Assembly: GCA_028278265.1 (NCBI GenBank)
Contig: JANQET010000197.1
Location: 1 to 64,000, forward strand
Source: Myxococcota bacterium
Lineage (GTDB): Bacteria; Myxococcota_A; Polyangia; JAAYKL01
Direction: 5' to 3'
Length of the DNA stretch: 64,000 nt
Below are positions 9,548 through 20,477 of this stretch, one piece after another; the stretch's first letter is position 1, and each line of letters opens with the position of its first letter. The position numbers and the translations under genes were made by a program. The notes beneath the pieces are model-generated. The model did no database searches. It saw only the letters and a list, made by a program, of their open reading frames with translations, and had not been told where the DNA came from.

Positions 9548-11749
9548 CTACTTTTTGAACCCCTTGCGCACGAGGAGCGGTCGGGTCTTGGGTGCGGCTC
9601 CGCGGAACCGCTTGTAGAGCGCCATCGGATCCTCGGAACCGCCGCGGCTCAGCACATTGTCGCGGAAGGAGGCGGCCACTGTCTTGTCGAACAGACCGGT
9701 CTCCTTGAACGCCTGGAAAGCGTCCGCATCCAACACTGCGGACCAGATGTAGCTGTAGTATCCGGCTGCGTAGAATGCACCGCTGAAGATGTGCGCGAAA
9801 TAGGGGCTGCGGTAGCGGGTGACGATCTCGGGGATCAATCCCAGTTTTTTGAGCACCTTGTTCTCGAAGCTCATCACATCCTCTTCGGTCGGCTTCTCGA
9901 GGGTGTGCCAGGCCATGTCCAGGTAGCAGGCGGCGAGGTACTCGAGCGTGATGAACCCCTGGTTGAAGCGGTCGCTCTTTTGAATCTTCTCGATCAGGGC
10001 CTCGGGGATCGGTTCGTTGGTCTCGTAGTGCCGGGCGTAGGTCTTGAGAAACTCCGGTTCCCAGGCCCAGTTCTCCATGATCTGCGAAGGCAGCTCGACG
10101 AAATCGGTTTCGATCTGCAATCCGTCATAGGTCACGTTGGAAAACAGGCTGTGCAGGGCGTGGCCGAACTCGTGGAACAGGGTCTCCACCTCGTCCATGC
10201 TGAGCAATGCCGGCTTGTCCCCGGTGGGCTTGGAGAAGTTGCCCACATTGGTGACGATCGGCGCAATGCGCTTGCCGTTCTCGATGGTCTGACTGCGAAA
10301 TCCACCGCACCAGGCGCCCCCTCGTTTGGATGCCCGCGGAAAATAGTCCACATAGAACACCCCCAGGTGGGAGCCGTCCGCGTCCAACACCTCAAAGGTC
10401 GTGACCTCGGGATGGTAAACCGGCAGGTCAGTGCGGGGAACGAATTTGATGCCGTACAACCGGGCGGCCAGATCGAACGCACCGTCGCGGACGTTCTCCA
10501 TTTTGAAGTAGGGTCTCAGCTCACTCTCATCGAGCGCATACTTCGCTTTTCTCAGCTTTTCGGTGTAGTACCACCAATCCCAGGCTTCGAGCTTGAATTT
10601 CTCGCCGCTCTTGCGGATCATCTTCTGCAGGGCCTTCGCCTCCTTCTTGGAGGCGGCCAGGGCGGGCTTCCACACCTCGTCGAGCAGCTCGGTCACCGCA
10701 TCGGCGGTCTTGGCCATGCGGCGGTCCAGCGTAAAATCGGCAAAGGTCTTGTACCCCAGGAGGTTGGCTTTGCGCAGGCGCAAGGCGATGATCTCGGCGA
10801 TCAGCCCTTTGTTGTCCAGCTCGTCTCCGTGATTGCCCCGCTCGATGTACCCTTTGAACATCTTTTCCCGCAGCTCCCGCTTGTCCGAGTACTGCAGAAA
10901 CGGAATCAGACTCGGCTTGTGCAGTGTGAACACCCACTTGCCCTCGTGATTCCGCTCTTTGGCGGCGATCTCGGCACCGGTGATCACCCGCTGGGGCAGT
11001 CCGGCCAGATCCGCTTTGTTGTCCAGCACCATCTCGAACCGGTTGTTCTCTTTGAGAATGTTTTGGCTGAACTTCAGCGAGGCCACCGACAGCTTCTCGT
11101 TGATCGCGCGGGCCTCGAGCTTTTGCTCCTGGCCCAGATTGGCGCCGGCGCGGACGAACCGCTGGTAGTTGTCCTCGAGCAGCGTCTTCTGCTCCACCGT
11201 CAGGGAGAGCTCTTTCTGTTGCTCGTAAATGGCGCGGATTCGCTGGAACAGCTTGTCGTTGAGGTAGATGTCGTCGCGATGCTTGGTCAGCAGGGGCACC
11301 ACCTGTTCGGCGACCTTTTCCACCTGGTCGTTGGTGTGGGCGCTGCGGATGCTGAAAAACACGGGTAGCACCTTGCTCAACAGCTCGCCGCTGCGGTCGA
11401 GCGCCTCCACCGTATTGGCGAATGTGGGCGCCTGAGTGCTGTTGGCAATTTCGTCGACCTGGGTTTTTTGCTGCTCGATCCCTTTGGTGACCGCCGGGAC
11501 GTAGTGACCCACCTTGATCTTTTCGAACGGCGGGACACCAAAGGGGGTGTCAAACACTTCGAAAAACGGATTTTTCGCCTCTGCCGGCGCCGGGGCCTCG
11601 GGTGCTTGGGTCGCCTCTTGCAAAACCTCTTTTTGGGCCACCACAGCCTCCTTAACCTGCGCGGCGCACGAACACAAAATGGCGACCATTCCGATGCACA
11701 AACCTATTCTGACACTCATGGGGGATTCCTTTCTCGCAAGTTGAATCAA
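9548..11749 (-). CDS. M3 family oligopeptidase (thimet/Dcp-type metallopeptidase), exported lipoprotein form
   Basis: Zn motif LFHEFGHALHSLFS; whole-length M3 architecture; lipobox MVAILCSCAAQ. Confidence 0.92.
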   Translation of the reverse strand: MIQLARKESPMSVRIGLCIGMVAILCSCAAQVKEAVVAQKEVLQEATQAPEAPAPAEAKNPFFEVFDTPFGVPPFEKIKVGHYVPAVTKGIEQQKTQVDEIANSTQAPTFANTVEALDRSGELLSKVLPVFFSIRSAHTNDQVEKVAEQVVPLLTKHRDDIYLNDKLFQRIRAIYEQQKELSLTVEQKTLLEDNYQRFVRAGANLGQEQKLEARAINEKLSVASLKFSQNILKENNRFEMVLDNKADLAGLPQRVITGAEIAAKERNHEGKWVFTLHKPSLIPFLQYSDKRELREKMFKGYIERGNHGDELDNKGLIAEIIALRLRKANLLGYKTFADFTLDRRMAKTADAVTELLDEVWKPALAASKKEAKALQKMIRKSGEKFKLEAWDWWYYTEKLRKAKYALDESELRPYFKMENVRDGAFDLAARLYGIKFVPRTDLPVYHPEVTTFEVLDADGSHLGVFYVDYFPRASKRGGAWCGGFRSQTIENGKRIAPIVTNVGNFSKPTGDKPALLSMDEVETLFHEFGHALHSLFSNVTYDGLQIETDFVELPSQIMENWAWEPEFLKTYARHYETNEPIPEALIEKIQKSDRFNQGFITLEYLAACYLDMAWHTLEKPTEEDVMSFENKVLKKLGLIPEIVTRYRSPYFAHIFSGAFYAAGYYSYIWSAVLDADAFQAFKETGLFDKTVAASFRDNVLSRGGSEDPMALYKRFRGAAPKTRPLLVRKGFKK

Positions 11750-11883
11750 TCATACGGGCACGAATTTACAGAAAAGACGCGATAGACGCAATGAAGGTTG
11801 CCTGAACGCATCAATTCCTCAAAAAAAAGCCTAAAAACCATAAAAATGAAGGGATAATGCATTTTTTGCCCGATAAAACGGGG

Positions 11884-12774
11884 TTACATGAACAACAAGC
11901 CGGCGCCGATCACGGCGACCGATGCACCCATCATCGCGCGGATCGAGACCCTCTCTTTTTTGAGCAGGATGGTCGGCGGGATGATCAGCACCGGCACGAT
12001 GGCCATGATCGTCGCTGCCACCCCGGCCTCGGTGTGTTTTACGGCGACGAGGGAGAGGGAGACCCCCAAAAACGGTCCCAGGGTGGCGCCGAGCGCAGTC
12101 CGCGCCATCGCCTGGCGATCCTTGAGCGCGGTGAATACCCGGGGCCACCAGCGGATCAGCACAAACAGCACAGAAAAACCGACAATGCCGGCAAAGATGC
12201 GAATCTGGGTCGAGGCAAATGCGTCGTAGTCCCCCATCCCGTACTTGCTCAACGCGAGGCCCACGGCTTGACCCGTGGCACCGCCGATGCCCAGCAACAC
12301 CCCCTTGACCGGCAGTCGTTTCGGGGCAATGCTCGACGGTTTCTGGCGTTCGGCGATGACCCAGGCCACCCCGCCGACGGTCAGCCCCATGCCGATCCAG
12401 TCCTGAGCGGAGAGCACCTCCCCCATCACCAGCCAGCTGATCAACGCGGTGATCGGGGGCACCAGGGCCATCAACAGAAACGAGAGCCGCGAGCCGAGCA
12501 CCACCAGTGCCCGGAACAGGCACAGATCGCCGATGGTAAAACCGGCCAACCCGGAGACGGCCAACCAGATCCAGTTGTGGGCCGAGGCGTCGGTGGGCAG
12601 GGGAAGCCCCCGGGAAAACCAGGTGAACACCATCAAGAAAACGCAGGCGAATACCAGCCGAATCAGATTGACCGAGAGGGAGCCGACCCGCTTGCTCGCC
12701 GATTCGAACGCCATGCCGGTGACCGTCCAACAAAAGGCGGTGGCCAGGGCAGCGAGCTCACCTGTGTGGTTCAT
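11884..12774 (-). CDS. EamA/DMT-family transporter
   Basis: About 10 TM segments, two EamA repeats; likely start MNHTGELAALATAF inside the longer ORF. Confidence 0.85.
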   Translation of the reverse strand: MNHTGELAALATAFCWTVTGMAFESASKRVGSLSVNLIRLVFACVFLMVFTWFSRGLPLPTDASAHNWIWLAVSGLAGFTIGDLCLFRALVVLGSRLSFLLMALVPPITALISWLVMGEVLSAQDWIGMGLTVGGVAWVIAERQKPSSIAPKRLPVKGVLLGIGGATGQAVGLALSKYGMGDYDAFASTQIRIFAGIVGFSVLFVLIRWWPRVFTALKDRQAMARTALGATLGPFLGVSLSLVAVKHTEAGVAATIMAIVPVLIIPPTILLKKERVSIRAMMGASVAVIGAGLLFM

Positions 12775-12936
12775 CAGCATCCATCGCCTCATATTGCACT
12801 TTGCAGAGCGGATCAACACGGGGGGCTCGAACCCGGGGGGCGGGTGCCAAACGAGCACTTGATCGGGCGGCCCAGAAACGATACCATTTTGTAAGCTTCG
12901 AATGACACCGGTTTACGTTGTACACCTGATCGCGCA

Positions 12937-14136
12937 ATGGCCATTACCGCGGAGGAGGAGCGAATGTGTCCGACAGGTGATCCTCGAATTGTCGACAATG
13001 ATGTCACCTACTTTGCCTCTGCTCGACGGGCCCCTCCGGATCATCTGGCCCGCTTGTTGCAATTCTCCCTGGCAGATCCGATAGTGCAGGCGATTTTGAC
13101 ATCTGTGCACGGCTACGTGCTGATCCTGGGGGCGACCCGTCAAATACTCGCGGCCAATGATGAATTGCTGGCAGCGTTCGAATTGGAATACCCGGAGGTG
13201 TTGGGGCGACGGCCCGGCGAACTGCTCGAGTGTGTGCAGTTGAAGGTCGCTCCGAGTGGTTGCGGCACCTCGCCGAACTGCCGCTATTGCGGTGCCCTGC
13301 TGTCAATTCTGACCGCAGTGGAGGATCGCCGCGCATCGACCGACGAATGCCTCTTGTTGACTGAGCGGGAGGGCAAGCTGAACGCGGTCGAATACAGCCT
13401 CAAATCCACTCCGCTGCAACTCGCCGACGAGGGGATCACCGTATTTGTTTTTCAGGATATCAGCGCCCACAAACGGCGGGAGGTGCTGGAGCGGGTCTTT
13501 CTGCACGATATCGCCAACCTGGCCGGGGGGTTGGCCGGCCTGGCCGAGACCCTCGCCGATATCGACCCTGAGGATGCGGCGCACAAAATCAGCTACATCT
13601 CCGGTGTGCTGGCCCGGGAAATTCAAACCCACCGCCTGCTGCTGGATGCAGAACAGGACACCCTGGTCGTTCGGCCTGCGGTGACTCCGGTGCAGGAGAT
13701 TTTCAGAGAGGTGGAGAGCGTTTTCGTCTCCTATTCCGGTGGACATCGGGATGATTTGCGCATCCTCTTTCCCTCGACAACGGTCGCCCTGCACTGCGAC
13801 CCGCGGCTGATTCACCGGGTGTTGACCAACATGGTCAAAAACGCGTTGGAGGCGACCGACGACGATGAGGTGGTCGAGCTCCGGTTCATCGTCGACGAGG
13901 GAAAGCCGGGGTTCGTGGTGACCAATGGGGCGATTATTCCACCGGAGGTTCGCTCGCTCATCTTCAAACGATCTTTTTCGACCAAGGGCACGACCGGACG
14001 GGGTCTGGGGACGTACAGCATGAAGCTGTTCGGCGAGCGCTACTTGGGCGGCAGGGTCTGGTTCACCTCGACTGAACAAGAGGGCACCCGCTTCTGCTTT
14101 TTCCTCCCCGAGTCTGCCTTGGTCAGGTCCGATTGA
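12937..14136 (+). CDS. PAS-domain sensor histidine kinase
   Basis: PAS-like N-terminus; H-box VFLHDIANLAGGL; HATPase region NMVKNALEAT ... GRGLGTYSMKLF. Confidence 0.85.
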   Translation: MAITAEEERMCPTGDPRIVDNDVTYFASARRAPPDHLARLLQFSLADPIVQAILTSVHGYVLILGATRQILAANDELLAAFELEYPEVLGRRPGELLECVQLKVAPSGCGTSPNCRYCGALLSILTAVEDRRASTDECLLLTEREGKLNAVEYSLKSTPLQLADEGITVFVFQDISAHKRREVLERVFLHDIANLAGGLAGLAETLADIDPEDAAHKISYISGVLAREIQTHRLLLDAEQDTLVVRPAVTPVQEIFREVESVFVSYSGGHRDDLRILFPSTTVALHCDPRLIHRVLTNMVKNALEATDDDEVVELRFIVDEGKPGFVVTNGAIIPPEVRSLIFKRSFSTKGTTGRGLGTYSMKLFGERYLGGRVWFTSTEQEGTRFCFFLPESALVRSD

Positions 14137-14145
14137 GCGCTGGTG

Positions 14146-15759
14146 TCATTGGGGCGCGATCAGGGAGCGATACGCCTCGACCATTTGCTGCGCCCGCAGC
14201 TGCCAGTCGAACTGCTCCACGGCGATTTGCCTGAGCTGCGGCTTCAGACCGATGTACGATTGATCTTCGAGCAATTGACCCAGCCCGGCGGCAATGGTCT
14301 CGATTCGCCCGTCGGGGGTCACCGGGATCTTCATCAAATCGTTGAGCCGCGCGCCGATCAGCGGTCGCAGCTCGTCCACGCTGTCCTTGAATCCGCTGAA
14401 GTAGGAGACCAGCGGCAGGACGCCGTTGGCCAGCGACTCCATCACCACCAGGGGATAGGCCTCGGGAACAATGGAGGGAAACACCGCCAGGTCGGCGCAG
14501 GGGAAGACAAAGCGCAGGCGACTGTGATCCAATCGGCCCAAAAAATGGACCTGCTCGGGCAGGCGCCGGCCGAACTGACGAAAGACCTCGCTGTGCTTCG
14601 GCGTGGACAGATACGCCTGCAAATCGGTCCACGGACCGGTGAGATCGCTGCGATCCAGATTCATCCCCGCGGCACAGAGCTGTTCGAGCAGGGGCTGATT
14701 GTCCGTGGCAGCGGCGTGGATCAGCCCCTCCAACACCTCGCGATAGGTTCCCGATCCGACGATCACCAACTGGGCCTCTGGCTGGTGCTGCAGCACCGCG
14801 GGCATGGCGGCGATCAGACTGTGCAGCCCCTTGCCGGCAGTCAAGGCGCCGACAAAGAGCACGATCGGCTGAGTCCAGGGGATGCGGTTCAGCTTGTCGT
14901 CGAAATCCCGGTCCGGTCGGTCGTGGTCGTAGCGATTCCAATATCCGCGCACTGCCTCCAGATCTCCGGTATCCAAGTGCTGTTTCAATTCGTCGGACAG
15001 CTGCGGTGGTTTGCCGCCCCCTCCTCCGGTGGCCTTCAAATGGGTTATGACCGTGGGCCGCTCGGATCGATCCACCGGCTGGAACAGGGAGGTGTCCACA
15101 CCGACACCGACGATGCGAACCTTGGGTTCGATTTGGTGGCGCTCGTCTGGATAGAGACCGAGAATACGCTCCTTGACCTCCCGGTTGCCGATGATCAACC
15201 CCTTGCACCGGCTGACGGCATCCCGCGCCAGCTCCCAATACCGCCGATCCGGTTTGACCGTGTATTCGATGGCGCTGCCGTGGGGATAGATAATTAGCGG
15301 CGTCCGGGTTCGCCGGCAGGCGTCGAGGGCGGCCACCGGTTGATAGACGAGATGGTTGGCCTGCAACAGATCCAGCTCGAACCGGGAGAGGATGGTGTTG
15401 AGCAGGGTTTCATTGAGCGCATGGTAGTCGGCCAGCTCCTGCTCGGTGAGGGCGGTAAACGCTTTGACGTTGCCCGGTCGCTGTTTGTCTGTCAGATAGA
15501 CCGGGCGCACCTTCCCCTGGGGCAGTTGGTGCAGCACGCAGGGGGGGGACTGATTCGTGCGGGAGAAAATCGGTTCCATCCGATCCGGCAGCTGCCAGGC
15601 ATAGGCCGCCGTGACAAAGGGTAGGGCCTGGGGGTGCTCCTCCCGGCAGATCAGATGGACCTGGTGCCCGGCTCCAGCCAGGTTTTGGGCCAGATAGCGG
15701 GTGTACTCGTTGCTGCCGGAGCCGGTGAGCTCGTATCCGTGATACAGTCCGATACGCAT
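14146..15759 (-). CDS. Glycosyltransferase family 4 protein
   Basis: Start MRIGLYHGYELTGSGSNEYTRYLAQNLAGAGHQVHLI; GT4 core VLFVGALTAGKGLHSLIAAM and PEAYPLVVMESLANGV. Confidence 0.88.
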   Translation of the reverse strand: MRIGLYHGYELTGSGSNEYTRYLAQNLAGAGHQVHLICREEHPQALPFVTAAYAWQLPDRMEPIFSRTNQSPPCVLHQLPQGKVRPVYLTDKQRPGNVKAFTALTEQELADYHALNETLLNTILSRFELDLLQANHLVYQPVAALDACRRTRTPLIIYPHGSAIEYTVKPDRRYWELARDAVSRCKGLIIGNREVKERILGLYPDERHQIEPKVRIVGVGVDTSLFQPVDRSERPTVITHLKATGGGGGKPPQLSDELKQHLDTGDLEAVRGYWNRYDHDRPDRDFDDKLNRIPWTQPIVLFVGALTAGKGLHSLIAAMPAVLQHQPEAQLVIVGSGTYREVLEGLIHAAATDNQPLLEQLCAAGMNLDRSDLTGPWTDLQAYLSTPKHSEVFRQFGRRLPEQVHFLGRLDHSRLRFVFPCADLAVFPSIVPEAYPLVVMESLANGVLPLVSYFSGFKDSVDELRPLIGARLNDLMKIPVTPDGRIETIAAGLGQLLEDQSYIGLKPQLRQIAVEQFDWQLRAQQMVEAYRSLIAPQ

Positions 15760-15796
15760 CGTAATTCCGTGTTGTGACGGCCGTAGAGCCGTCAGC

Positions 15797-16009
15797 TCAC
15801 CACCATCGCCCGCGTTCGTTGTAGGTGCGGACAAAGGTGTCGATCGAGCGATCGTAGGTCTTCTCCACGTCGTCGGGAAAATAACAGGCGGGCAGTTGGC
15901 CCTTCTGCCGGTGGTACTGCAGGCAATCGCAGCACAGCCCTTTGCGGCTGCACGAACCATAGCTGCAATTGCAGTGGGTCATGTTTTTTTCGGTATTGCA
16001 CTCGCGCAT
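15797..16009 (-). CDS. Small cysteine-rich protein, DUF6485-like
   Basis: 70 aa; [43 protein letters not shown]. Confidence 0.75.
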   Translation of the reverse strand: MRECNTEKNMTHCNCSYGSCSRKGLCCDCLQYHRQKGQLPACYFPDDVEKTYDRSIDTFVRTYNERGRWW

Positions 16010-16024
16010 GAGTCCTCCGTCGAC

Positions 16025-17599
16025 TCAGTCTCGGGTAAACGCCCGTTTGACACCTCGGACGAACTTCTTGAACGGATTTCGCCGCTTCTTTTTCTTGGTC
16101 GCTTTTTTCTTTGTTTTGTTTCCGTCATCAGCGGGCGCCCGCGGTTCCGGCGTGGCCGCGGGGGCCTTCTTTTTGGCCGGTGGTGGGGGTTTGGGCGCGG
16201 CGGTCTGTTGCTTGGCCGGCTTCTTCTTCGGCGGCGGCTTGATCAGCTTGGCCTTGACGTCGACAATCTGATCTTTGGTCGGTACGATGGAGATCTTGAT
16301 CTGCTTGCGGCCGGGGGTTTCCACCCGCAGGGGAACAATCGTCTCTCCCTTTTTCACGCGGAACGGATTGGCCAGCACCAAGGAGTCTTCATAGTAGATT
16401 CGCGCCTTTTTCGGCGCCCCTTTGATCGTGATTTGCACGCTGTCTTCATCGCCAGAGGAGCAAAGGCCGACCGAAAACATGATGAACATCATCGCCACCA
16501 GCCCACCGACAACCCCTCGATACAACCGGCGTTTGGGATGGGTGACCAAACCGTGCTTGATCACCCGGGTCGCCTGGCGCACGACCGTGTTCCATTGGGT
16601 CGGTCGGGCACGGCTCATCTTGGAGAACAGGTTTGCCGCCAGCTCGGTGTCGCTGTTTGCGGTGTCGGTCCCCAAGTCCCCGCTGGCCACAGAGGACTGT
16701 TCGATCTGGTCGCCCAAATTCGACAACCCGGTGGTGCGGGATTGGGTGGTGCTCAGCCCGTCCAGCGCCTGGATCATCTCATCGGCGGTCTGAAACCGCT
16801 CTTCCGGATCCTTGTGCAGGGCCCGCTCGATCACCGGCCAGGCGACCTGGGGAAAGTCGGCGTACACCTCCTCCGGGGGACGGGGCTCAGTGGTGAGAAT
16901 GTTGAACAGTAGCTCGTTGTACTGGGCGCCGATAAAGGGGGTCTGGCCGGTCAACAGCTCGTAAAAAATGATCCCGATGGCGTAGAGATCGGTGCGGTGA
17001 TCCACGGGCGCGCCCTTGGCCTGCTCGGGGGACATGTAGGCCGGGGTCCCTAGGGTCGAGCCCTCCTGGGTGAGCTGGGTTTGATCCGGGGTGTTCTGGA
17101 CTTTGGAGATGCCGAAATCGATCAGCTTGACTTCAGGGGATCCCTTGGATTGCAATGCCAAAAAAATGTTGTCCGGTTTGAGATCCCGGTGAACGATCTG
17201 CTTCTCGTGGGCCGCGCCCAACGCCTGAAGCGCCGGTTCGAGAATCCCGCAGGCCGTGTCCAGCTCGAGCCGGGTCTTGCGCGCGAGCAGGCTGGACAGC
17301 CCCTCCCCCTCCAAGAACTCCATCACCAGGTAGGGTTCCCCCTCATCGGTGACCCCCACGTCCAGAATATCGATGATGTTCTTGTGGCCGATGGCCGCAG
17401 CAGCGCGCGCTTCCCGGTAGAACCGTTTGACCACATCCCGCTTGGAAGCGAAGATGGCGTGGAGAAACTTCACCGCCACCGGACGGCCGATCAGCTGGTG
17501 CTCCCCTAGGTAGACAAATCCCATCCCCCCCTCGCCGAGCAGCCGCTTGAGCAGGTATTTGTCATCGAGCGTCCGCCCGGAGTAGTCAGGCACAGGCAT
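16025..17599 (-). CDS. Serine/threonine protein kinase with PEGA-like extracellular domain
   Basis: GEGGMGFVYLGEH, VAVKFLH, HRDLKPDNIF, DFGISK, YMSPEQAKG; TM; PEGA-like ITIKGAPKKARIYYEDSLVLANPFRVKKGE. Confidence 0.92.
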   Translation of the reverse strand: MPVPDYSGRTLDDKYLLKRLLGEGGMGFVYLGEHQLIGRPVAVKFLHAIFASKRDVVKRFYREARAAAAIGHKNIIDILDVGVTDEGEPYLVMEFLEGEGLSSLLARKTRLELDTACGILEPALQALGAAHEKQIVHRDLKPDNIFLALQSKGSPEVKLIDFGISKVQNTPDQTQLTQEGSTLGTPAYMSPEQAKGAPVDHRTDLYAIGIIFYELLTGQTPFIGAQYNELLFNILTTEPRPPEEVYADFPQVAWPVIERALHKDPEERFQTADEMIQALDGLSTTQSRTTGLSNLGDQIEQSSVASGDLGTDTANSDTELAANLFSKMSRARPTQWNTVVRQATRVIKHGLVTHPKRRLYRGVVGGLVAMMFIMFSVGLCSSGDEDSVQITIKGAPKKARIYYEDSLVLANPFRVKKGETIVPLRVETPGRKQIKISIVPTKDQIVDVKAKLIKPPPKKKPAKQQTAAPKPPPPAKKKAPAATPEPRAPADDGNKTKKKATKKKKRRNPFKKFVRGVKRAFTRD

Positions 17600-17741
17600 A
17601 GTCGGTGCTCATTCTACCAGCGATGGTGCAGTAATGGCCATGCATTTGCGCATGACGGCGCCGAACGGTTCATTTGCTGGCCACGCGTCATGTGAAATAC
17701 CTCGATTCATGTATCGTCGGGTACCGGCGCCGGCGCCAGGG

Positions 17742-18689
17742 TTATCGGATATTGATGTTCAGATCGAGTGGTTTGCCGTTTCGCGTGATCGAAAAGGTCA
17801 GGGCGTTGGAGCTGCGCAGGTTCTGGTAGGCCCCCAGGGCTTTGTCCACGCTGGTCAGCTCGACCCCATTGACCGAGTGAATGATGTCGCCCTTCTTGGC
17901 GCCGAGCAGGGCCAACGGGCTGTCCCCCTTGAACCGGCGAAGCTTGAAGCCGACCACTTTGCCATCCTGGCGAAACGGTCGAACCCGTACCGAGCGAATG
18001 AAGCGTGAGGGATTGGCCACCAGCTTGTCGATCAATGAGCGGTCCACGACTTTTTCGGTTTCACTGATACTTTGAATGCCGTTTTTGATCTCATCGTCAG
18101 TCCCCGGGCCGGCGCGCCTGGCCTGCATCGGGGGGCGCATCGTGGGCAGCGCCTTTCCGTCGTCGAACAGGGTCATGTAGCACTCATCCGTGGTGCCCCG
18201 CAAAAAGAGATAGCGCCAGAAGATGCGCGATACAGTGCGTCCGTCGACCTGATCGCCGATGCGGCAGAGGCGGCCCTGGCCCCCTTCGCTGATCGAGGCG
18301 AAGGACCACTCCGGCGCCTCCGGTGCGGCGACCGTGGCGGTCAGCGTCACCTGGGACTTTGGACAGGGAACGATCGGTAACCCGTCCAGGCTGGGGGGCA
18401 GGTCCTCGGGAATGATTTCCCCATCGACGGCATTGGGATCAATCGGTCCGACGATTGAGTCGAAGATATTGCGCTTGAGGATGTCGCTGCCGTCGCGGGT
18501 CGCCGAAGTGATCTTGGAGCGAAACGGTCGGGGGGCCTTGGCCGCCTTTCGCTTGCCCTGGCTCGACGGAAACGCCGCACTGACCTTGGTGGCCACGAGT
18601 TCTCCGGCGCCACCGGCCACCAGGTAGGCGATGGCGATGAGGGTGATCAGGTTGATGATCCAGAAATACTTTGTCAGCGCCTGTTCCAT
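17742..18689 (-). CDS. Type II secretion GspC-like protein with PDZ domain
   Basis: N-terminal TM, NIFDSIVGPI motif, C-terminal PDZ (LRRFKGDSPLALLGAKKGDIIHSVNGVEL). Confidence 0.75.
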   Translation of the reverse strand: MEQALTKYFWIINLITLIAIAYLVAGGAGELVATKVSAAFPSSQGKRKAAKAPRPFRSKITSATRDGSDILKRNIFDSIVGPIDPNAVDGEIIPEDLPPSLDGLPIVPCPKSQVTLTATVAAPEAPEWSFASISEGGQGRLCRIGDQVDGRTVSRIFWRYLFLRGTTDECYMTLFDDGKALPTMRPPMQARRAGPGTDDEIKNGIQSISETEKVVDRSLIDKLVANPSRFIRSVRVRPFRQDGKVVGFKLRRFKGDSPLALLGAKKGDIIHSVNGVELTSVDKALGAYQNLRSSNALTFSITRNGKPLDLNINIR

Positions 18690-18845
18690 GGGGGGTCACC
18701 TGATGCCAAACAATATCATCACTATCAGTAGCCGAACCATTCGATCCTGTCCAGTTAAGTATGGGCCCTTCCAGGCGGATCGCAGCCGGTTCGGTCGAAT
18801 TTACAACGAATTAAGATGTACTTTTTGTTCCCGGCCGATCATATT

Positions 18846-19880
18846 TTATGAATTTAAATATTGTTTTACCGCATCGACCAGATCGGCCACATCCCGGTCG
18901 CTGACCCGCTGACTGGTGACAAAGCGAATGCCCTGGGGGATCGGGGGATACGTCGGAATATCGTTCTGGTTGAGAAAATCCACCAGCCCCTCGTTGTTCC
19001 GTTCGGGCCCCTCTACGTCGCAGTAGACCATATTGGTCATCAGCCAGTCCGAATGCACTTTCATTCCGGGTAGTTCGGCGAGACGTCGGCCCAGCTCACG
19101 GGCCCGTCGGTGATCCTCCTCCAACAGGGCCGGTCCCTCTTCGAGGGCGATAATCCCCGGGGCGGCCAGCACCCCCACTTGCCGCATCCCCCCGCCCATC
19201 ATCTTGCGCCTGGTCCGCGCCAGGTCGATAAAGGCGCTGGTGCCCACCAGCAGGCTGCCCACCGGCGCGCCGAGCCCTTTGGAGAGGCAGACGGAAATGG
19301 TGTCCACCTGGGCGGCAATCTCGGTCACCGGCACCCCCAGCCCGAGGGCAGCGTTGAATATCCGGGCGCCGTCCAGATGAACCGGAATATGATACGAATG
19401 GGCCAGCTCCCGGATGCGGCGCATCTCGTCGACGGGCATCACCGAGCCGTCGGAGAGGGCGTTTTCGAGCACGATCAACCCGGTGGAGGGAAAATGGACA
19501 TCCCTTTCGGTTCTCAGGCGCGGAGCAATATCGTCTACTGTGGGATAGGTGGATCCCCGGGGTACAAAGGCGCGCAACTGGGCCCCGGCCAGGGCGGCGG
19601 TGGCGCCGGTTTCGTGTTCGACCAGGTGGGTGAACTCGGCAGCGATCACCTCGTCCCCCGGAGTGGTGTGCACGCCGACGGCACATTGATTGGCGAATGT
19701 ACCGCTGGGCACGAACAGGGCGGCTTCTTTGCCCAGTTTTCGGGCGCCCAGCTCCTGCAGACGGTTGACCGTCGGGTCCTCTTCACAAACGTCGTCCCCC
19801 ACCTCGGCATTGCGCATCGCCTCGCGCATGGCCTCGGTGGGAAGGGTCATGGTGTCACTGCGAAACTCGAGTCTGCTCAT
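18846..19880 (-). CDS. Low-specificity L-threonine aldolase (beta-eliminating lyase family)
   Basis: FRSDTMTLPTEAMREAM, GDDVCEEDPTVNRLQE, CLSKGLGAPVGSLL (PLP Lys), HLDGARIFNAA. Confidence 0.93.
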   Translation of the reverse strand: MSRLEFRSDTMTLPTEAMREAMRNAEVGDDVCEEDPTVNRLQELGARKLGKEAALFVPSGTFANQCAVGVHTTPGDEVIAAEFTHLVEHETGATAALAGAQLRAFVPRGSTYPTVDDIAPRLRTERDVHFPSTGLIVLENALSDGSVMPVDEMRRIRELAHSYHIPVHLDGARIFNAALGLGVPVTEIAAQVDTISVCLSKGLGAPVGSLLVGTSAFIDLARTRRKMMGGGMRQVGVLAAPGIIALEEGPALLEEDHRRARELGRRLAELPGMKVHSDWLMTNMVYCDVEGPERNNEGLVDFLNQNDIPTYPPIPQGIRFVTSQRVSDRDVADLVDAVKQYLNS

Positions 19881-19931
19881 CGGTGCCTCCGCTCTATCGC
19901 GTCTCTTTCCTGGTACCGCCGTTTAACATAA

Positions 19932-20468
19932 TCATTCGTTCGTGTTCAGGCCTTTTTTGTGACCCCGCCGCCGGTCGGCCCGCGCCTCGGCCCGGGCGAC
20001 GACGAACTCGGCACTGTACGGTCCCCGGCCGTAGCGGGTCCAATAGCGCGCCACCCCCCGACGCACCAGTGCCACGTTGATGTTCTCCCCCTGGACAAAG
20101 ACATAAGCCAACAGACGACCGTAGCGATCCCGTCTCTTTTTTGGCGGAGTGTTCAGCTCCAACTCAACCACTCGGCCCCCCACGAGTCGGCGTAACGTGG
20201 CGGTGGCCTCCCGATGTCCGGCCGTTCCGTGTTCCGGGGCATCGATCTGCAGCAACCGCACCGATTCCCGGCGCCCCGCGCAATTGACACGCAGGGTGTC
20301 ACCATCGACCACGCGCAGCACCGAGCAGCGCCGGGAGGGGGGATCACCCGTCGGATTTTCAAAGCGGGAATCGGTTGACGGGATGACAAACCGCCCGGCG
20401 AACGCCGCCAGGGCGAGGATCACTCCCAGGGCCAGCTGGTACGGCCTGAGACGGCCAAAGCGTGCCAT
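19932..20468 (-). CDS. Thermonuclease (SNase) family protein
   Basis: VVDGDTLRVN, VRLLQIDAPEHGT, DRYGRLLAYVFVQGENINVALVRRGVA. Confidence 0.88.
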   Translation of the reverse strand: MARFGRLRPYQLALGVILALAAFAGRFVIPSTDSRFENPTGDPPSRRCSVLRVVDGDTLRVNCAGRRESVRLLQIDAPEHGTAGHREATATLRRLVGGRVVELELNTPPKKRRDRYGRLLAYVFVQGENINVALVRRGVARYWTRYGRGPYSAEFVVARAEARADRRRGHKKGLNTNE

Positions 20469-20477
20469 GGCCGATTG

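Noticed and set aside
9479-11368. 629-aa plus-strand ORF opposite the M3 peptidase
   Set aside because: Antisense shadow ORF typical of high-GC coding DNA; the minus-strand M3 peptidase has clear motifs.
12800-12850. tRNA-like GGTTCGAG motif upstream of the DMT transporter
   Set aside because: Could not assemble acceptor, D and anticodon arms; the stem next to the motif does not pair as a T-arm.
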